DNA from: Myxococcales bacterium
Lineage (GTDB): Bacteria > Myxococcota_A > Bradymonadia > UBA7976 > UBA1532
Direction: 5' to 3'
NCBI GenBank assembly: GCA_020633555.1
Contig: JACKDL010000011.1
Coordinates: 131,188-195,187, forward strand
DNA length: 64,000 nucleotides
Under the pieces are notes generated by a model, which made no database searches, was not told the origin of the DNA, and saw nothing but the letters and a program-made list of their open reading frames with translations. Shown here piece by piece: positions 18,073 to 27,930 of this stretch; position 1 is the stretch's first letter; each line of letters begins with the position of its first letter. A program made the translations under genes and the position numbers.

Positions 18073-18663
18073 TCACAGCAGGTACAAGGTGGGGAGCAGC
18101 AAGACCCAGATCAGATCGCACATGTGCCAGAAGGCTCCGATGGTCTTGAGGCCCAGATCGGGCTCGAAGCCGGGGTCTGGGCGCCCAAGCCGGGAGGCGC
18201 CCCACAACAGCAACCCGATCCCGAAGATCACGTGGGCGGCGTGGAAGCCGGTGAGCGCCCAGTACAGATCAAGGAAGCCGCTCACGCCGGGGGTGTGCCC
18301 GGCCGCGATCTTCGCGGCGTACTCCGCGCCCTTGATCCCCAGGAAGACCCAGCCCAGCGTGGCGCCGGCCCAGAGCGCCCGCCGCGCCGGCGCGGCTCGG
18401 CCGGCGTCGGCGCGCTCGACCGCCCAGGCGACCAGGGCTCCGCTGCTCACCAGGACGATCGTGTTCAGGGTGGCCAGGCCGCCGTCGAGCGCAGCCTGCG
18501 CTGTTGCGTAGGCCTCGGGATTGCGGGCGCGCAATACCAGCGCGGCTATCAAGGCCGCGACGAACACCACGAGCTCCATGAAGACGAAGATCCACACCAG
18601 CAACCCACCGGGCGGGTACAGCAGCGCGTGAGGGATTGCCAGCGGCGGGGTTGGCGTGGGCAT
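18073..18663 (-). CDS. norE: NorE, cytochrome c oxidase subunit III family
   Basis: 196 residues from ATG 18663; a GTG at 18693 would add ten residues but has a poorly spaced ribosome site. Five membrane helices carry the subunit III pattern: LLVWIFVFMELVVFVAAL, LNTIVLVSSGALVAWA, TLGWVFLGIKGAEY, LTGFHAAHVIFG and GAFWHMCDLIWVLLLPTLYLL. NorE proteins are accessory to nitric-oxide reductase in denitrifiers. It is the first gene of a six-gene minus-strand operon divergent from norR. Confidence 0.88.
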   Translation of the reverse strand: MPTPTPPLAIPHALLYPPGGLLVWIFVFMELVVFVAALIAALVLRARNPEAYATAQAALDGGLATLNTIVLVSSGALVAWAVERADAGRAAPARRALWAGATLGWVFLGIKGAEYAAKIAAGHTPGVSGFLDLYWALTGFHAAHVIFGIGLLLWGASRLGRPDPGFEPDLGLKTIGAFWHMCDLIWVLLLPTLYLL

Positions 18664-18729
18664 GGCAGGGAGCGCTCCGGTCACGACAGGCACGCTCCAG
18701 CGGAGCGTTGCATCGTCGGCATGAGGCGT

Positions 18730-18745
18730 GGGTATGTATATACCC
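18730..18745. promoter_or_regulatory. inverted repeat GGGTAT-N4-ATACCC in the norE/norR divergent region
   Basis: A perfect 6-bp inverted repeat with a 4-base centre lies in the 172-bp divergent gap between norE and norR, in a locally AT-rich stretch unusual for this genome. A TTGAT half-site resembling FNR/Dnr boxes follows at about 18766-18770. It could be an operator for either promoter. No GT-N7-AC NorR site was found in this gap, unlike before norC. Confidence 0.35.
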
Positions 18746-18835
18746 TTGGTGTGGTTGTTGGGTTATTGATTGCCCGTAGTTAAGGAAAATCCGTACAATT
18801 GGCGAATTGGGGGCGACCTGACGCCGTGAGCCTCC

Positions 18836-20407
<1,572 letters not shown>

Positions 20408-20416
20408 CCACGAGTT

Positions 20417-20427
20417 GTCATTCGGAC
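20417..20427. promoter_or_regulatory. NorR enhancer site 1 (GT-N7-AC)
   Basis: GTCATTCGGAC matches the known NorR target GT-N7-AC and sits within the wider inverted repeat TGTC-N5-GACA. It is the most distal of three such sites upstream of norC. Confidence 0.65.
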
Positions 20428-20431
20428 ACGG

Positions 20432-20442
20432 GTCGAATGGAC
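20432..20442. promoter_or_regulatory. NorR enhancer site 2 (GT-N7-AC)
   Basis: GTCGAATGGAC matches GT-N7-AC and begins 15 bp after site 1. Confidence 0.65.
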
Positions 20443-20467
20443 CGATGCTGAAGCGTCTTGAATACAA

Positions 20468-20478
20468 GTCACTGAAAC
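20468..20478. promoter_or_regulatory. NorR enhancer site 3 (GT-N7-AC)
   Basis: GTCACTGAAAC matches GT-N7-AC and lies 36 bp after site 2, only 16 bp before the -24 box. Three sites is also the number described for the E. coli norVW promoter. Confidence 0.6.
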
Positions 20479-20494
20479 TATTGGTTTCGCCGAT

Positions 20495-20510
20495 TGGCCT
20501 GTCGATTGCT
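20495..20510 (+). promoter_or_regulatory. sigma-54 promoter (-24/-12) for norCBQD-nirK
   Basis: TGGCCTG-TCGA-TTGCT has the invariant GG (20496-20497) and GC (20508-20509) separated by exactly 10 bases and fits the TGGCACG-N4-TTGCW consensus closely. It lies 42 bp before the norC ATG, with ribosome site GGAGG at 20539-20543. Together with the three NorR sites this predicts NO-dependent expression. Confidence 0.85.
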
Positions 20511-20551
20511 GAAGGTCGCCGGCGAACCTCAACCACTCGGAGGAGCTGAAC

Positions 20552-21241
20552 ATGCTCTCGAAGTCTGCCGCCCGCGCCTTCTTCCTGGGAGGCACGGTCC
20601 TGACCGGTCTGGTCTTCATCGGGATGACGGTGGACACACACCGTCAGGCGCCTGCGCGGACGAACACCGCGGCGCTCACCGATGAGGTGAAGGCGGGGCA
20701 TGTCATCTGGACGGAGAACAACTGCATGGGCTGCCACACCTTGCTCGGCGAAGGGGCGTACTACGCTCCCGAACTCACCAAGGTGATCAGCCGCCGCGGC
20801 AAGCCCTGGATCCGCGCTTTCATCAAGGATCCGGAGGCCATGTTCCCGGGCCGACGGAAGATGGTGAAGTACGACTTCACCGACGAGCAGATCGAGCACC
20901 TGCTGACCTTCTTCGAGTGGATCGAAGGCATTGACACCAACGGCTTCCCGGCCGATCCGCCCTACAAGCCCGTCGACGGCCCGGTGGCGGCCGGCAGCCT
21001 CGCGCTCGCGGACGCGCCCGAGAAGTTCAAGGCCTTGTGCGTCGCCTGCCACAAGGTGGGCGGAAAGGGCGGCATCGTGGGCCCGGCCCTCGATGACGTG
21101 AGGGCGCGCTATGACCGCCCGGCCCTCGACCGCTGGATCCAGGATCCGCAGGCGGTCAAGCCCGGCACGGCCATGCCGAAGCTGCCCCTCTCCGATCCGG
21201 AGCGGGCAGCCATCGTCGACTACCTCCTGGGTGCCCAGTAA
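20552..21241 (+). CDS. norC: nitric-oxide reductase cytochrome subunit NorC with extra C-terminal haem domain
   Basis: 229 residues, clearly longer than ordinary NorC (about 150). An N-terminal membrane anchor (AFFLGGTVLTGLVFIGMTV) is followed by the normal NorC cytochrome c domain with C58-M-G-C61-H62 and GEGAYYAPELTKVI. A second cytochrome c domain occupies the C-terminal third with C163-V-A-C166-H167, VGPALDDV and a candidate Met ligand in GTAMPKLP. It passes electrons to NorB at the periplasmic face. The dihaem form may bring its own electron-entry module. Confidence 0.93.
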   Translation: MLSKSAARAFFLGGTVLTGLVFIGMTVDTHRQAPARTNTAALTDEVKAGHVIWTENNCMGCHTLLGEGAYYAPELTKVISRRGKPWIRAFIKDPEAMFPGRRKMVKYDFTDEQIEHLLTFFEWIEGIDTNGFPADPPYKPVDGPVAAGSLALADAPEKFKALCVACHKVGGKGGIVGPALDDVRARYDRPALDRWIQDPQAVKPGTAMPKLPLSDPERAAIVDYLLGAQ

Positions 21242-21271
21242 ACGCGCCGCGCGCATCGGAGATCAGAACCC

Positions 21272-22669
21272 ATGAAGTTTCAGTCCCAGAAGGTCGCGTG
21301 GCTGTTCTTCGCCACCAGCCTCGTCCTGTTGGCCCTCCAGCTCGTCTACGGCTTCATCATGGGCTTTGCCCATATGGGCTACGACGGGCTCCACGAGTGG
21401 ATCCCCTTCAACACAGCCCGCGCGGTGCACACCAACCTGCTGGTGGTGTGGATCCTGTCCGGGTTCATGGGCGCCGCCTACTACATCATCCCTGAAGAGA
21501 CGGATCGCGAGCTGATCGCGCCCAAGCTGGCCTATGTGCAATGGGCCGCCCTGGTGATCGTGGGGGTGATCGCCATCGTGGGCTTCCACTTCAACTGGTG
21601 GGAGGGCCGCAAGTTCCTCGAGATCCCCCGTCCGCTGGACTTCCTGGTGGTTGTCGATGTGTTGCTGTTCATCTTCTTGATCGGCGGCACCATCTGGAAG
21701 GGCAAGCGGCGCACCACCACCAGCCTGGTGCTGTACTTCGGGCTGCTCATGGCGGCGCTGCTGTACCTGCCGGGGATGATCGACTTCCGCTCCCACCTGT
21801 TCGACAGCTACTACCGCTGGTGGGTGGTCCACCTGTGGGTCGAGGGCGTCTGGGAGCTGATCATGGGTGGGCTGGTGGCCTTCCTGCTCATCAAGCTCAC
21901 CGGCGTGGATCGTGAGATCATCGAGAAGTGGCTCTATGTGGTGGTGGGCTTCACCTTCCTCTCGGGGATCCTGGGCACGGGCCATCACTACTATTACATC
22001 GGCGCCCCGAAGTACTGGCTGATGGTCGGGGGGATCTTCTCGGCGCTGGAGCCGCTGGCGTTCCTGGGCATGGCCATGTACGGCATCGCCATGGCGCGCA
22101 AGGGCGGGCGCAAGCACAGCAACCGGCTGGCCCTGGTGTGGACCCTGGGCACCTGTATCATGAGCTTCGTAGGCGCGGGCTTCCTGGGCTTCGCCCACAC
22201 CCTGCCGCAGGTCAACCTGTACACCCACGGCACCCTGGTCACCGCGATGCATGGCCACATGGCGTTCTGGGGGGCTTACGGGATGCTCGTCTTTGCCTGC
22301 ATGGCCTATATGCTCCCGGAGCTGACGGGGCGGCCGCTGTTCAAGCACAGCAAGATCTCGGAGTGGGCCTTCTGGACCAGCACCATCGGGATGATCGCCA
22401 TGACCGGCGCCTTCGCGGTGGCCGGCGTGGCCCAGGTGTACCTCGAGCGCATGAGCGGGATGGACTTCCTGGACGTGCAGGAGGCCATCGAGGTGCACTT
22501 CTTCGGGCTGGTGTTGGCGGCGAGCCTGTTCAGCCTGGGTATCATCCTGTTCGTCGTGGACTTCTGGCGCTCGGGGTTGCCGCTGGGTGGCATCACCCTG
22601 AAGGCCGAGGGCCTGCCCGCCGGCGGCGCGTCGGACGTGGGGCTGGAAGCCCCAGAGGCGGTGGGCTGA
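21272..22669 (+). CDS. norB: nitric-oxide reductase catalytic subunit NorB
   Basis: 465 residues, full length, with about twelve helices. It reduces two NO to N2O. Haem and FeB ligands are visible: H53 (ARAVHTN), H187 with E191/E195 in HLWVEGVWELIMGG, H238/H239 (GTGHHYYYIG), and H327/H329 (AMHGHMAFWGAYG). The conserved glutamates mark it as a NOR rather than an oxygen reductase. It is 30 bp after norC, with ribosome site GGAG, and followed by norQ after 4 bp. Confidence 0.97.
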   Translation: MKFQSQKVAWLFFATSLVLLALQLVYGFIMGFAHMGYDGLHEWIPFNTARAVHTNLLVVWILSGFMGAAYYIIPEETDRELIAPKLAYVQWAALVIVGVIAIVGFHFNWWEGRKFLEIPRPLDFLVVVDVLLFIFLIGGTIWKGKRRTTTSLVLYFGLLMAALLYLPGMIDFRSHLFDSYYRWWVVHLWVEGVWELIMGGLVAFLLIKLTGVDREIIEKWLYVVVGFTFLSGILGTGHHYYYIGAPKYWLMVGGIFSALEPLAFLGMAMYGIAMARKGGRKHSNRLALVWTLGTCIMSFVGAGFLGFAHTLPQVNLYTHGTLVTAMHGHMAFWGAYGMLVFACMAYMLPELTGRPLFKHSKISEWAFWTSTIGMIAMTGAFAVAGVAQVYLERMSGMDFLDVQEAIEVHFFGLVLAASLFSLGIILFVVDFWRSGLPLGGITLKAEGLPAGGASDVGLEAPEAVG

Positions 22670-22673
22670 TCCC

Positions 22674-23477
22674 ATGCGACCGGAGCACCCCCAGGGCGCG
22701 GGCGAGGGCCTGCCCTTCTATCAGCCGGTGGGCGATGAGCTGACCGTCTTCGAACACTGTCACCGAACCCGGCTGCCGTTGTTGCTGAAGGGGCCGACGG
22801 GCTGCGGGAAGTCCCGCTTCGTCGAGCACATGGCGGCGCGGCTTGGGCGCCCGCTGGTGACGGTGGCGTGCCACGACGACACCAGCGCCACCGATCTGCT
22901 CGGGCGGTTCCTCATCGAGGGGGGTGACACGGTGTGGGTGGACGGCCCCGCGACGCGGGCGGTGCGGCAGGGAGCGATCTTGTATCTCGACGAGATCGCC
23001 GAGGCCCGCCCTGATGTGCTGGTCGTGATCCACCCGCTCACCGATCACCGGCGGAGCCTGGTGGTCGATCGCCACGACGAGCTGATCCCTGCGCCGGCGG
23101 GCTTCATGCTCGTCGCCAGCTTCAACCCGGGGTACACCCAGGGGTTCAAGGGCCTGAAGCCCTCGACGCGTCAACGCTTCGTGGGCCTGAGCTTCGACTA
23201 CCCGGCCCCCGAGCTGGAGATGCAGATCGTGGCCGGCGAGGCCGGCGTGGACGCCAAGCTGGCGCGCAGGCTGGTCAAGCTGGGGCAGCGTCTGCGCGCG
23301 TTGGACGAGCTGGGGGTTGCCGAGGGCGCATCCACGCGGCTGCTGGTTGATGCCGCGCAGCTCATCCGCGACGGGCTGCCCCCGCGGCTCGCCGGGCGGG
23401 TGGCCATCGTCGAGCCGTTGACCGACGAGGCCGAGGTCCGCCAGGCCCTTGGCGAGCTGGTGGATCTGGCGCTCTGA
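22674..23477 (+). CDS. norQ: MoxR-type AAA+ ATPase NorQ
   Basis: 267 residues of the CbbQ/NirQ/NorQ family. Walker A is GPTGCGKSRFVEHMA, Walker B ILYLDEIAEARPDV, and sensor-type residues lie in VASFNPGY. It works with the VWA protein NorD to activate or assemble NOR, probably during FeB insertion. Its place between norB and norD is the standard order. Confidence 0.94.
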   Translation: MRPEHPQGAGEGLPFYQPVGDELTVFEHCHRTRLPLLLKGPTGCGKSRFVEHMAARLGRPLVTVACHDDTSATDLLGRFLIEGGDTVWVDGPATRAVRQGAILYLDEIAEARPDVLVVIHPLTDHRRSLVVDRHDELIPAPAGFMLVASFNPGYTQGFKGLKPSTRQRFVGLSFDYPAPELEMQIVAGEAGVDAKLARRLVKLGQRLRALDELGVAEGASTRLLVDAAQLIRDGLPPRLAGRVAIVEPLTDEAEVRQALGELVDLAL

Positions 23478-23487
23478 GGGGGTCGCT

Positions 23488-25413
23488 GTGGGGTCGTCGG
23501 TGGACTGGACGGGCTGGCTGGAGTGGGACACGTGGCTCTTTCGCGGGGCCCGGAGCCTGTGGCGGCGGGCCCGGCCCGAAGTGGCCGATCCGGTCGCCGC
23601 GGCGGCGGCCGCCCTGACCGCGCACCAGGCGAGCCTCACCGTGCTGGCCCAAGCTGTGGCTGGGCGGCCGGTGCTCCTGCGTCCGGCCGAGGCGCGGGGT
23701 GGGGTGCGCCGCAGCGTGATCCTCCTGCCCACGGCGCTGGCCGCGTCGGCCGATCCGCTCGACAACGTGCGCCGGCTCCGGCTGCGAACCGTGTTCTCGG
23801 CGGGCGTCATCGCCTGCGGTGCACCGCTGCCCGGCGTGTCTGCGCCCGGGGTGGCCCTCGCCCACTGGGTCGCGGCCTGCCGGCAGGCACGGTCGTGGCT
23901 GGGGCAGGCGCTCCCGGGCTTCGCCGACGAGTGGGCGCGGGTGGCCGGGCAGGAGCTGGCCGAGCGTGAGGCGGCCGCCGTCGCACGCGGGGGCCTGGAG
24001 GCCGGCTCGCCCGAAGCGCGGATCGAGGCGGCGTGGGCCGTCGCCCTCACGGGCCCGGTGGACGACCTCGAGGCCTTCCGAACGACGGGCGCAGCGCTCG
24101 TCGGGCTGACGGCCCGTCGCTGGCCCGAAGCGCCGTGGCTCCTCGGAGGTCCACTGAGCGCGGCGGAGCAGGCTGCTGCCGACGCCGCGTGGCGGGCTGC
24201 CAAGACGCCCGAACCGGCGGTCAGGGCGGGGGCCAGTGAGCTTGATGCCCCCGCGCGTGACCACGTCACCCGGCTGGCGTTCGATCCGGACGCCGAGCCC
24301 GACGGCCGGCCCACCCACAGCTTCGAGAAGGTCGAGACGCTGGAGGCGTGGTCGGGGGGGCACCCGCCGGTGGACGCCGAGGATGATCTGGCCGATCACG
24401 CCGAGGCGCTGGCCGAGGTGGATCTGCGCCACGTCGTGCGGGGCGGTGAGGCGGCCGGGGCCGTGTATCGGGCCGAGGTGGATCTCTCCGGTGGGATCCC
24501 GGACGTGTCGGACGTCGGCCCTTTGCCCGGCATCCCCTACCCCGAATGGGATGGCAAGGCGCGGGCGTTGCGACCCGGGTGGGTCACTGTGCGTCCCGAG
24601 ATCCTAAGCGAGCGGGCCCCCGACTTCGGCGTGCAGGCGGCGCGACAGCACGGGCCGCTCATCCGCACCCTCCACCGCCGGCTTGAGGCCCAGCGCCTCG
24701 CGCGGGTGCACCAGAGCCGGCAGCGCGATGGGACGGGGCTGGACCTTGACGCCATCGTGGCCGACCGGGCGGATCGGCTTGCCGGGCGGCCGCCCAGCGA
24801 TCGGCTGTACGTGGATCAGCGGCCCCTGCGGCACGACCGAGTGACCCTGGTGGTGCTGGACCTCAGCCTGTCATCCGACGCCTGGGTGGAGGATCGGCGG
24901 GTGTTGGATCTGACCCGCGAGGCGGTGGTGGTGCTCGGTGAGGTCCTCGATCGGCTCGGTGAGCCGCTCGGCGTGGCGGGCTTCGCGAGCCACACCCGGC
25001 ATCACTGCGGGTTCTGGACCGTCAAGGGGTTCGACGAGCCGTGGCGGCCCGCCCGTGACCGCCTGGGCGCGCTGACGCCGCGCGGGTACACCCGCATGGG
25101 GCCTGCGGTGCGGCACGGCGCGGCGCTGCTCGCCGGACGGCCCGAGCGGCACAAGCTGCTGGTGCTGATCAGCGACGGCAAGCCCACGGACTTTGACCGC
25201 TATGAGGGGCGCCACGGTCGAGAAGACGTGGGCCACGCAGTGCGCGCTGCCCGTCAGGACCGCGTGCTGGTCCACGGGCTGGGGCTGGATCCCAGCGCCC
25301 GGGCGGCGCTGCCCACCATGTTCGGGGTCGGGGGCTGGTCGCTCGTCCGCCACCCCGCGCGCCTGCCTGAAGCGCTGGCAGGCGCCTACGCTCAACTGAC
25401 GCGCGGCGCGTGA
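23488..25413 (+). CDS. norD: VWA-domain nitric-oxide reductase activation protein NorD
   Basis: 641 residues from GTG 23488, with AGGGGG just upstream and overlapping the norQ stop; longer frames reach back into norQ and are not chosen. The C-terminal von Willebrand A domain shows the metal-ion site DLSLSS and LISDGKPTD. The N-terminal 400 residues are NorD-specific, with an acidic middle (DAEDDLADHAEALAEVD). It partners NorQ in maturing the NO reductase. Confidence 0.92.
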   Translation: MGSSVDWTGWLEWDTWLFRGARSLWRRARPEVADPVAAAAAALTAHQASLTVLAQAVAGRPVLLRPAEARGGVRRSVILLPTALAASADPLDNVRRLRLRTVFSAGVIACGAPLPGVSAPGVALAHWVAACRQARSWLGQALPGFADEWARVAGQELAEREAAAVARGGLEAGSPEARIEAAWAVALTGPVDDLEAFRTTGAALVGLTARRWPEAPWLLGGPLSAAEQAAADAAWRAAKTPEPAVRAGASELDAPARDHVTRLAFDPDAEPDGRPTHSFEKVETLEAWSGGHPPVDAEDDLADHAEALAEVDLRHVVRGGEAAGAVYRAEVDLSGGIPDVSDVGPLPGIPYPEWDGKARALRPGWVTVRPEILSERAPDFGVQAARQHGPLIRTLHRRLEAQRLARVHQSRQRDGTGLDLDAIVADRADRLAGRPPSDRLYVDQRPLRHDRVTLVVLDLSLSSDAWVEDRRVLDLTREAVVVLGEVLDRLGEPLGVAGFASHTRHHCGFWTVKGFDEPWRPARDRLGALTPRGYTRMGPAVRHGAALLAGRPERHKLLVLISDGKPTDFDRYEGRHGREDVGHAVRAARQDRVLVHGLGLDPSARAALPTMFGVGGWSLVRHPARLPEALAGAYAQLTRGA

Positions 25414-25433
25414 GCCGCGCTTGGGAGGGACCA

Positions 25434-27056
25434 ATGGGTTCAATGGTGAGGGTGAGGAAGCTCGGGCCGAGCGCCGAGTTGACGAGTCTGTGGACGGGTC
25501 CGTTGACGGGCCTGATGGCGGCCCTACTGGCCCTGGGGGCCGGGGGGTGCGAGGGCAAGTCCAAGCCCCGCCCGATGGAGGCGCCCATGCCGGCGCGATC
25601 GACGCTGGCCTCGGCAGCGCCCGCGGGCGGCGGCGCGGAGGCGCACGCGCTGCAGGTGGCCGATGCCCCCCAGCCGGCGCTGCTGGAGCCGGTGGGCAAC
25701 CCGATCAAGGCGACGCTCACGTCGCCGCCCGAGGTGCCGCCCCCGACGGGCCGCGATCGCCCGGCAAAGGTGGTGGTGGAGTTGGAGGTCATCGAACACA
25801 ACCGCGAGATCTCGGCAGGGGTGGAATACACCTTCTGGACCTTCGGCGGCACGGTGCCCGGCAGCTTCATGCGGGTGCGCGCCGGGGACACGGTGGAGTT
25901 TCACCTGAAGAATCACCCCGACAACAAGATGCCCCACAACATCGACCTGCACGCGGTCACGGGCCCCGGCGGCGGGGCGGCGAGCACCTTCACCGCGCCG
26001 GGGCACAGCTCGCGGTTCACCTTCAAGGCGCTGAACTCCGGCTTGTATGTGTACCACTGCGCCACGGCCCCGGTGGGCATGCACGTCGCCAACGGCATGT
26101 ACGGGTTGATCCTGGTGGAGCCGCCTGAAGGCTTGCCCCCCGTGGATCGGGAGTACTATGTGATGCAGGGCGACTTCTATACGGTGGGCAAGTACCGTGA
26201 CAAGGGCTTGCAGCCGTTTGACATGCAGAAGGCCATCGAGGAGAACGCGACCTATGTGTTGTTCAACGGCGCCGAGGGCGCGCTGGTGGGCGACAAGGCG
26301 CTGGTGGCGAAGCCGGGCGAGACCGTGCGGCTCTACGTGGGCAACGGCGGGCCGAACCTGGTGTCCAGCTTCCATGTGATCGGCGAGATCTTCGACCGGG
26401 TCTATACGGAGGGCGGGCTGGACTTCCAGCGCAACGTCCAGACCACGCTCGTGCCCGCCGGTGGGGCCTCGATGGTGGAGTTCAAGGTGGATGTACCCGG
26501 CACCTATGTGTTGGTGGATCACAGCATCTTCCGCGCCTTCAACAAGGGGGCGCTGGGGCTGTTGAAGGTGGAGGGTGACCCCGAGGCCCCGCCCTTCAAG
26601 GCCATCTACTCCGGTAAGGAAGTGGACGAGGTGTATCTGGCCGACAAGGCGCCCAAGATGGAGGCGGCGGCGAAGTCGCTGGGGGCCCCGAAGGATCTGA
26701 AGGGCCAGATCAAGGCGGGTCAGGCGCTCTACGCGGGGACCTGCTCCACCTGCCACCAGGTGGATGGTAAGGGGCTTAGCGGCGTGTTCCCACCCCTGGC
26801 GGAGTCCGACTTCCTGATGGCGGACAAGCGGCGCAGCGTCGAGATCGTGCTCAACGGGCTGTCGGGGCCGGTGAAGGTCAACGGCCAGGACTACAACTCG
26901 GTGATGCCCCCGATGCGCCAACTGAACGATGACGAGGTGGCCCTGATCCTCACCTATGTACGCAACAGCTTCGGCAACCAAGGTGAGGCGGTCACCACCG
27001 CCGAGGTGGCGGCGGTGCGCGGGGACACCCCGGCGCCTGCGGGATCGGCCCATTGA
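25434..27056 (+). CDS. nirK: copper nitrite reductase NirK with C-terminal cytochrome c
   Basis: 540 residues from ATG 25434 (ribosome site GGAGGGA). A lipoprotein-like signal ends in GAGGC39, so it may be lipid-anchored. The two-cupredoxin core carries type 1 copper ligands H168, C209, H217 and M222, type 2 ligands H173 and H208, and the proton-relay D171, in the arrangement YHCATAPVGMH of the second NirK class. A fused cytochrome c follows with C437-S-T-C440-H441. It reduces nitrite to NO and feeds the NorCB made just upstream. Confidence 0.95.
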   Translation: MGSMVRVRKLGPSAELTSLWTGPLTGLMAALLALGAGGCEGKSKPRPMEAPMPARSTLASAAPAGGGAEAHALQVADAPQPALLEPVGNPIKATLTSPPEVPPPTGRDRPAKVVVELEVIEHNREISAGVEYTFWTFGGTVPGSFMRVRAGDTVEFHLKNHPDNKMPHNIDLHAVTGPGGGAASTFTAPGHSSRFTFKALNSGLYVYHCATAPVGMHVANGMYGLILVEPPEGLPPVDREYYVMQGDFYTVGKYRDKGLQPFDMQKAIEENATYVLFNGAEGALVGDKALVAKPGETVRLYVGNGGPNLVSSFHVIGEIFDRVYTEGGLDFQRNVQTTLVPAGGASMVEFKVDVPGTYVLVDHSIFRAFNKGALGLLKVEGDPEAPPFKAIYSGKEVDEVYLADKAPKMEAAAKSLGAPKDLKGQIKAGQALYAGTCSTCHQVDGKGLSGVFPPLAESDFLMADKRRSVEIVLNGLSGPVKVNGQDYNSVMPPMRQLNDDEVALILTYVRNSFGNQGEAVTTAEVAAVRGDTPAPAGSAH

Positions 27057-27057
27057 G

Positions 27058-27930
27058 ATGGACCGGCGCCCTCAACGACCTCGCAAACGGGCCGCCGGTT
27101 GGCGGGCCTCGGCCCGGGCGCGGGTGGCGCTGATCACGGCCCTCGGGGCCGTGGTGGCCCCGGCCAGCGCCGCGCCGGTGTGGGTGGCCATCCCCGCCGG
27201 CAAGGTGCGGCCACTGATCCGGGTCAGCGAAGAGCCGAAGGCGGACGCGCAGCCGGTGGCACCGTTCCGGCTGGCGGCCCGCCCGGTGACCAACGGCGAG
27301 TTCCTCGCCTTCGCGCGCGCCCACCCCCGCTGGCAGCGGGGGGCCGTGCCCGCGCTGCTGGCCGAGGGGGGGTACCTGGCCCGGTGGGCCGGGCCCACCA
27401 CGCCCGGTCCGCGTGCCCCGCTGGACGCCCCGGTGGTCGAGATCAGCTGGTTCGCGGCGCGCGCCTACTGCGAGGCGCACGGGGGGCGGCTGCCCACCGA
27501 GGCAGAGTGGGAGCGGGCGGCGATGGCCGGGCAGACCCACCCCGACGGGCGCGACGAGCCCGGCTACCGGGCGCGGATCCTGGGGTGGTACGCCGAGCGG
27601 CAGCCCGATCCCCTACCGGCCGTGGGGCAAGGGCCTGCGAACTACCTGGGCGTGTTCGATCTGCACGCGCTCGTCTGGGAGTGGGTGGATGACTTCGGGG
27701 CCACCCTGGTGACCGCCGACGCCCGAGAGGCGGGCGACGGGCCCAGCGCGGCCTTCTGCGCCGGGGGGGCCCTGGCGGCCACCGACCCGGCCGACTACGC
27801 GGCCTTCATGCGGGCGGCCTTCCGGTCGTCGCTGAAGGGCCGCCATACGGTCCGCAACCTGGGCTTCCGCTGTGCGGCGGACGCCCTCGCCTTGGCGTCG
27901 CCCAGGGCCCACCAAGGAGGGACGCCATGA
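27058..27930 (+). CDS. SUMF1/formylglycine-generating-enzyme-like secreted protein
   Basis: 290 residues starting one base after the nirK stop. A basic N-terminus and hydrophobic stretch (ARVALITALGAVVAPASAA) look like a signal peptide. The FGE-sulfatase fold is evident: PVTNGEFLAFARAHP, VEISWFAARAYCEAHGGRLPTEAEWERAA, VWEWVDDF and TVRNLGFRCA. Similar genes occur beside some cytochrome-fused nirK genes. A role in NirK maturation is inference. ATGA overlap with the SCO gene. Confidence 0.85.
   Translation: MDRRPQRPRKRAAGWRASARARVALITALGAVVAPASAAPVWVAIPAGKVRPLIRVSEEPKADAQPVAPFRLAARPVTNGEFLAFARAHPRWQRGAVPALLAEGGYLARWAGPTTPGPRAPLDAPVVEISWFAARAYCEAHGGRLPTEAEWERAAMAGQTHPDGRDEPGYRARILGWYAERQPDPLPAVGQGPANYLGVFDLHALVWEWVDDFGATLVTADAREAGDGPSAAFCAGGALAATDPADYAAFMRAAFRSSLKGRHTVRNLGFRCAADALALASPRAHQGGTP

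Noticed and set aside
18797..18826. A sigma-54-like GG-N10-GC element in front of norR
   Set aside because: GG and GC spacing fits, but the flanking bases (TTGGCGA, GGGGC) match the consensus poorly compared with the norC promoter.
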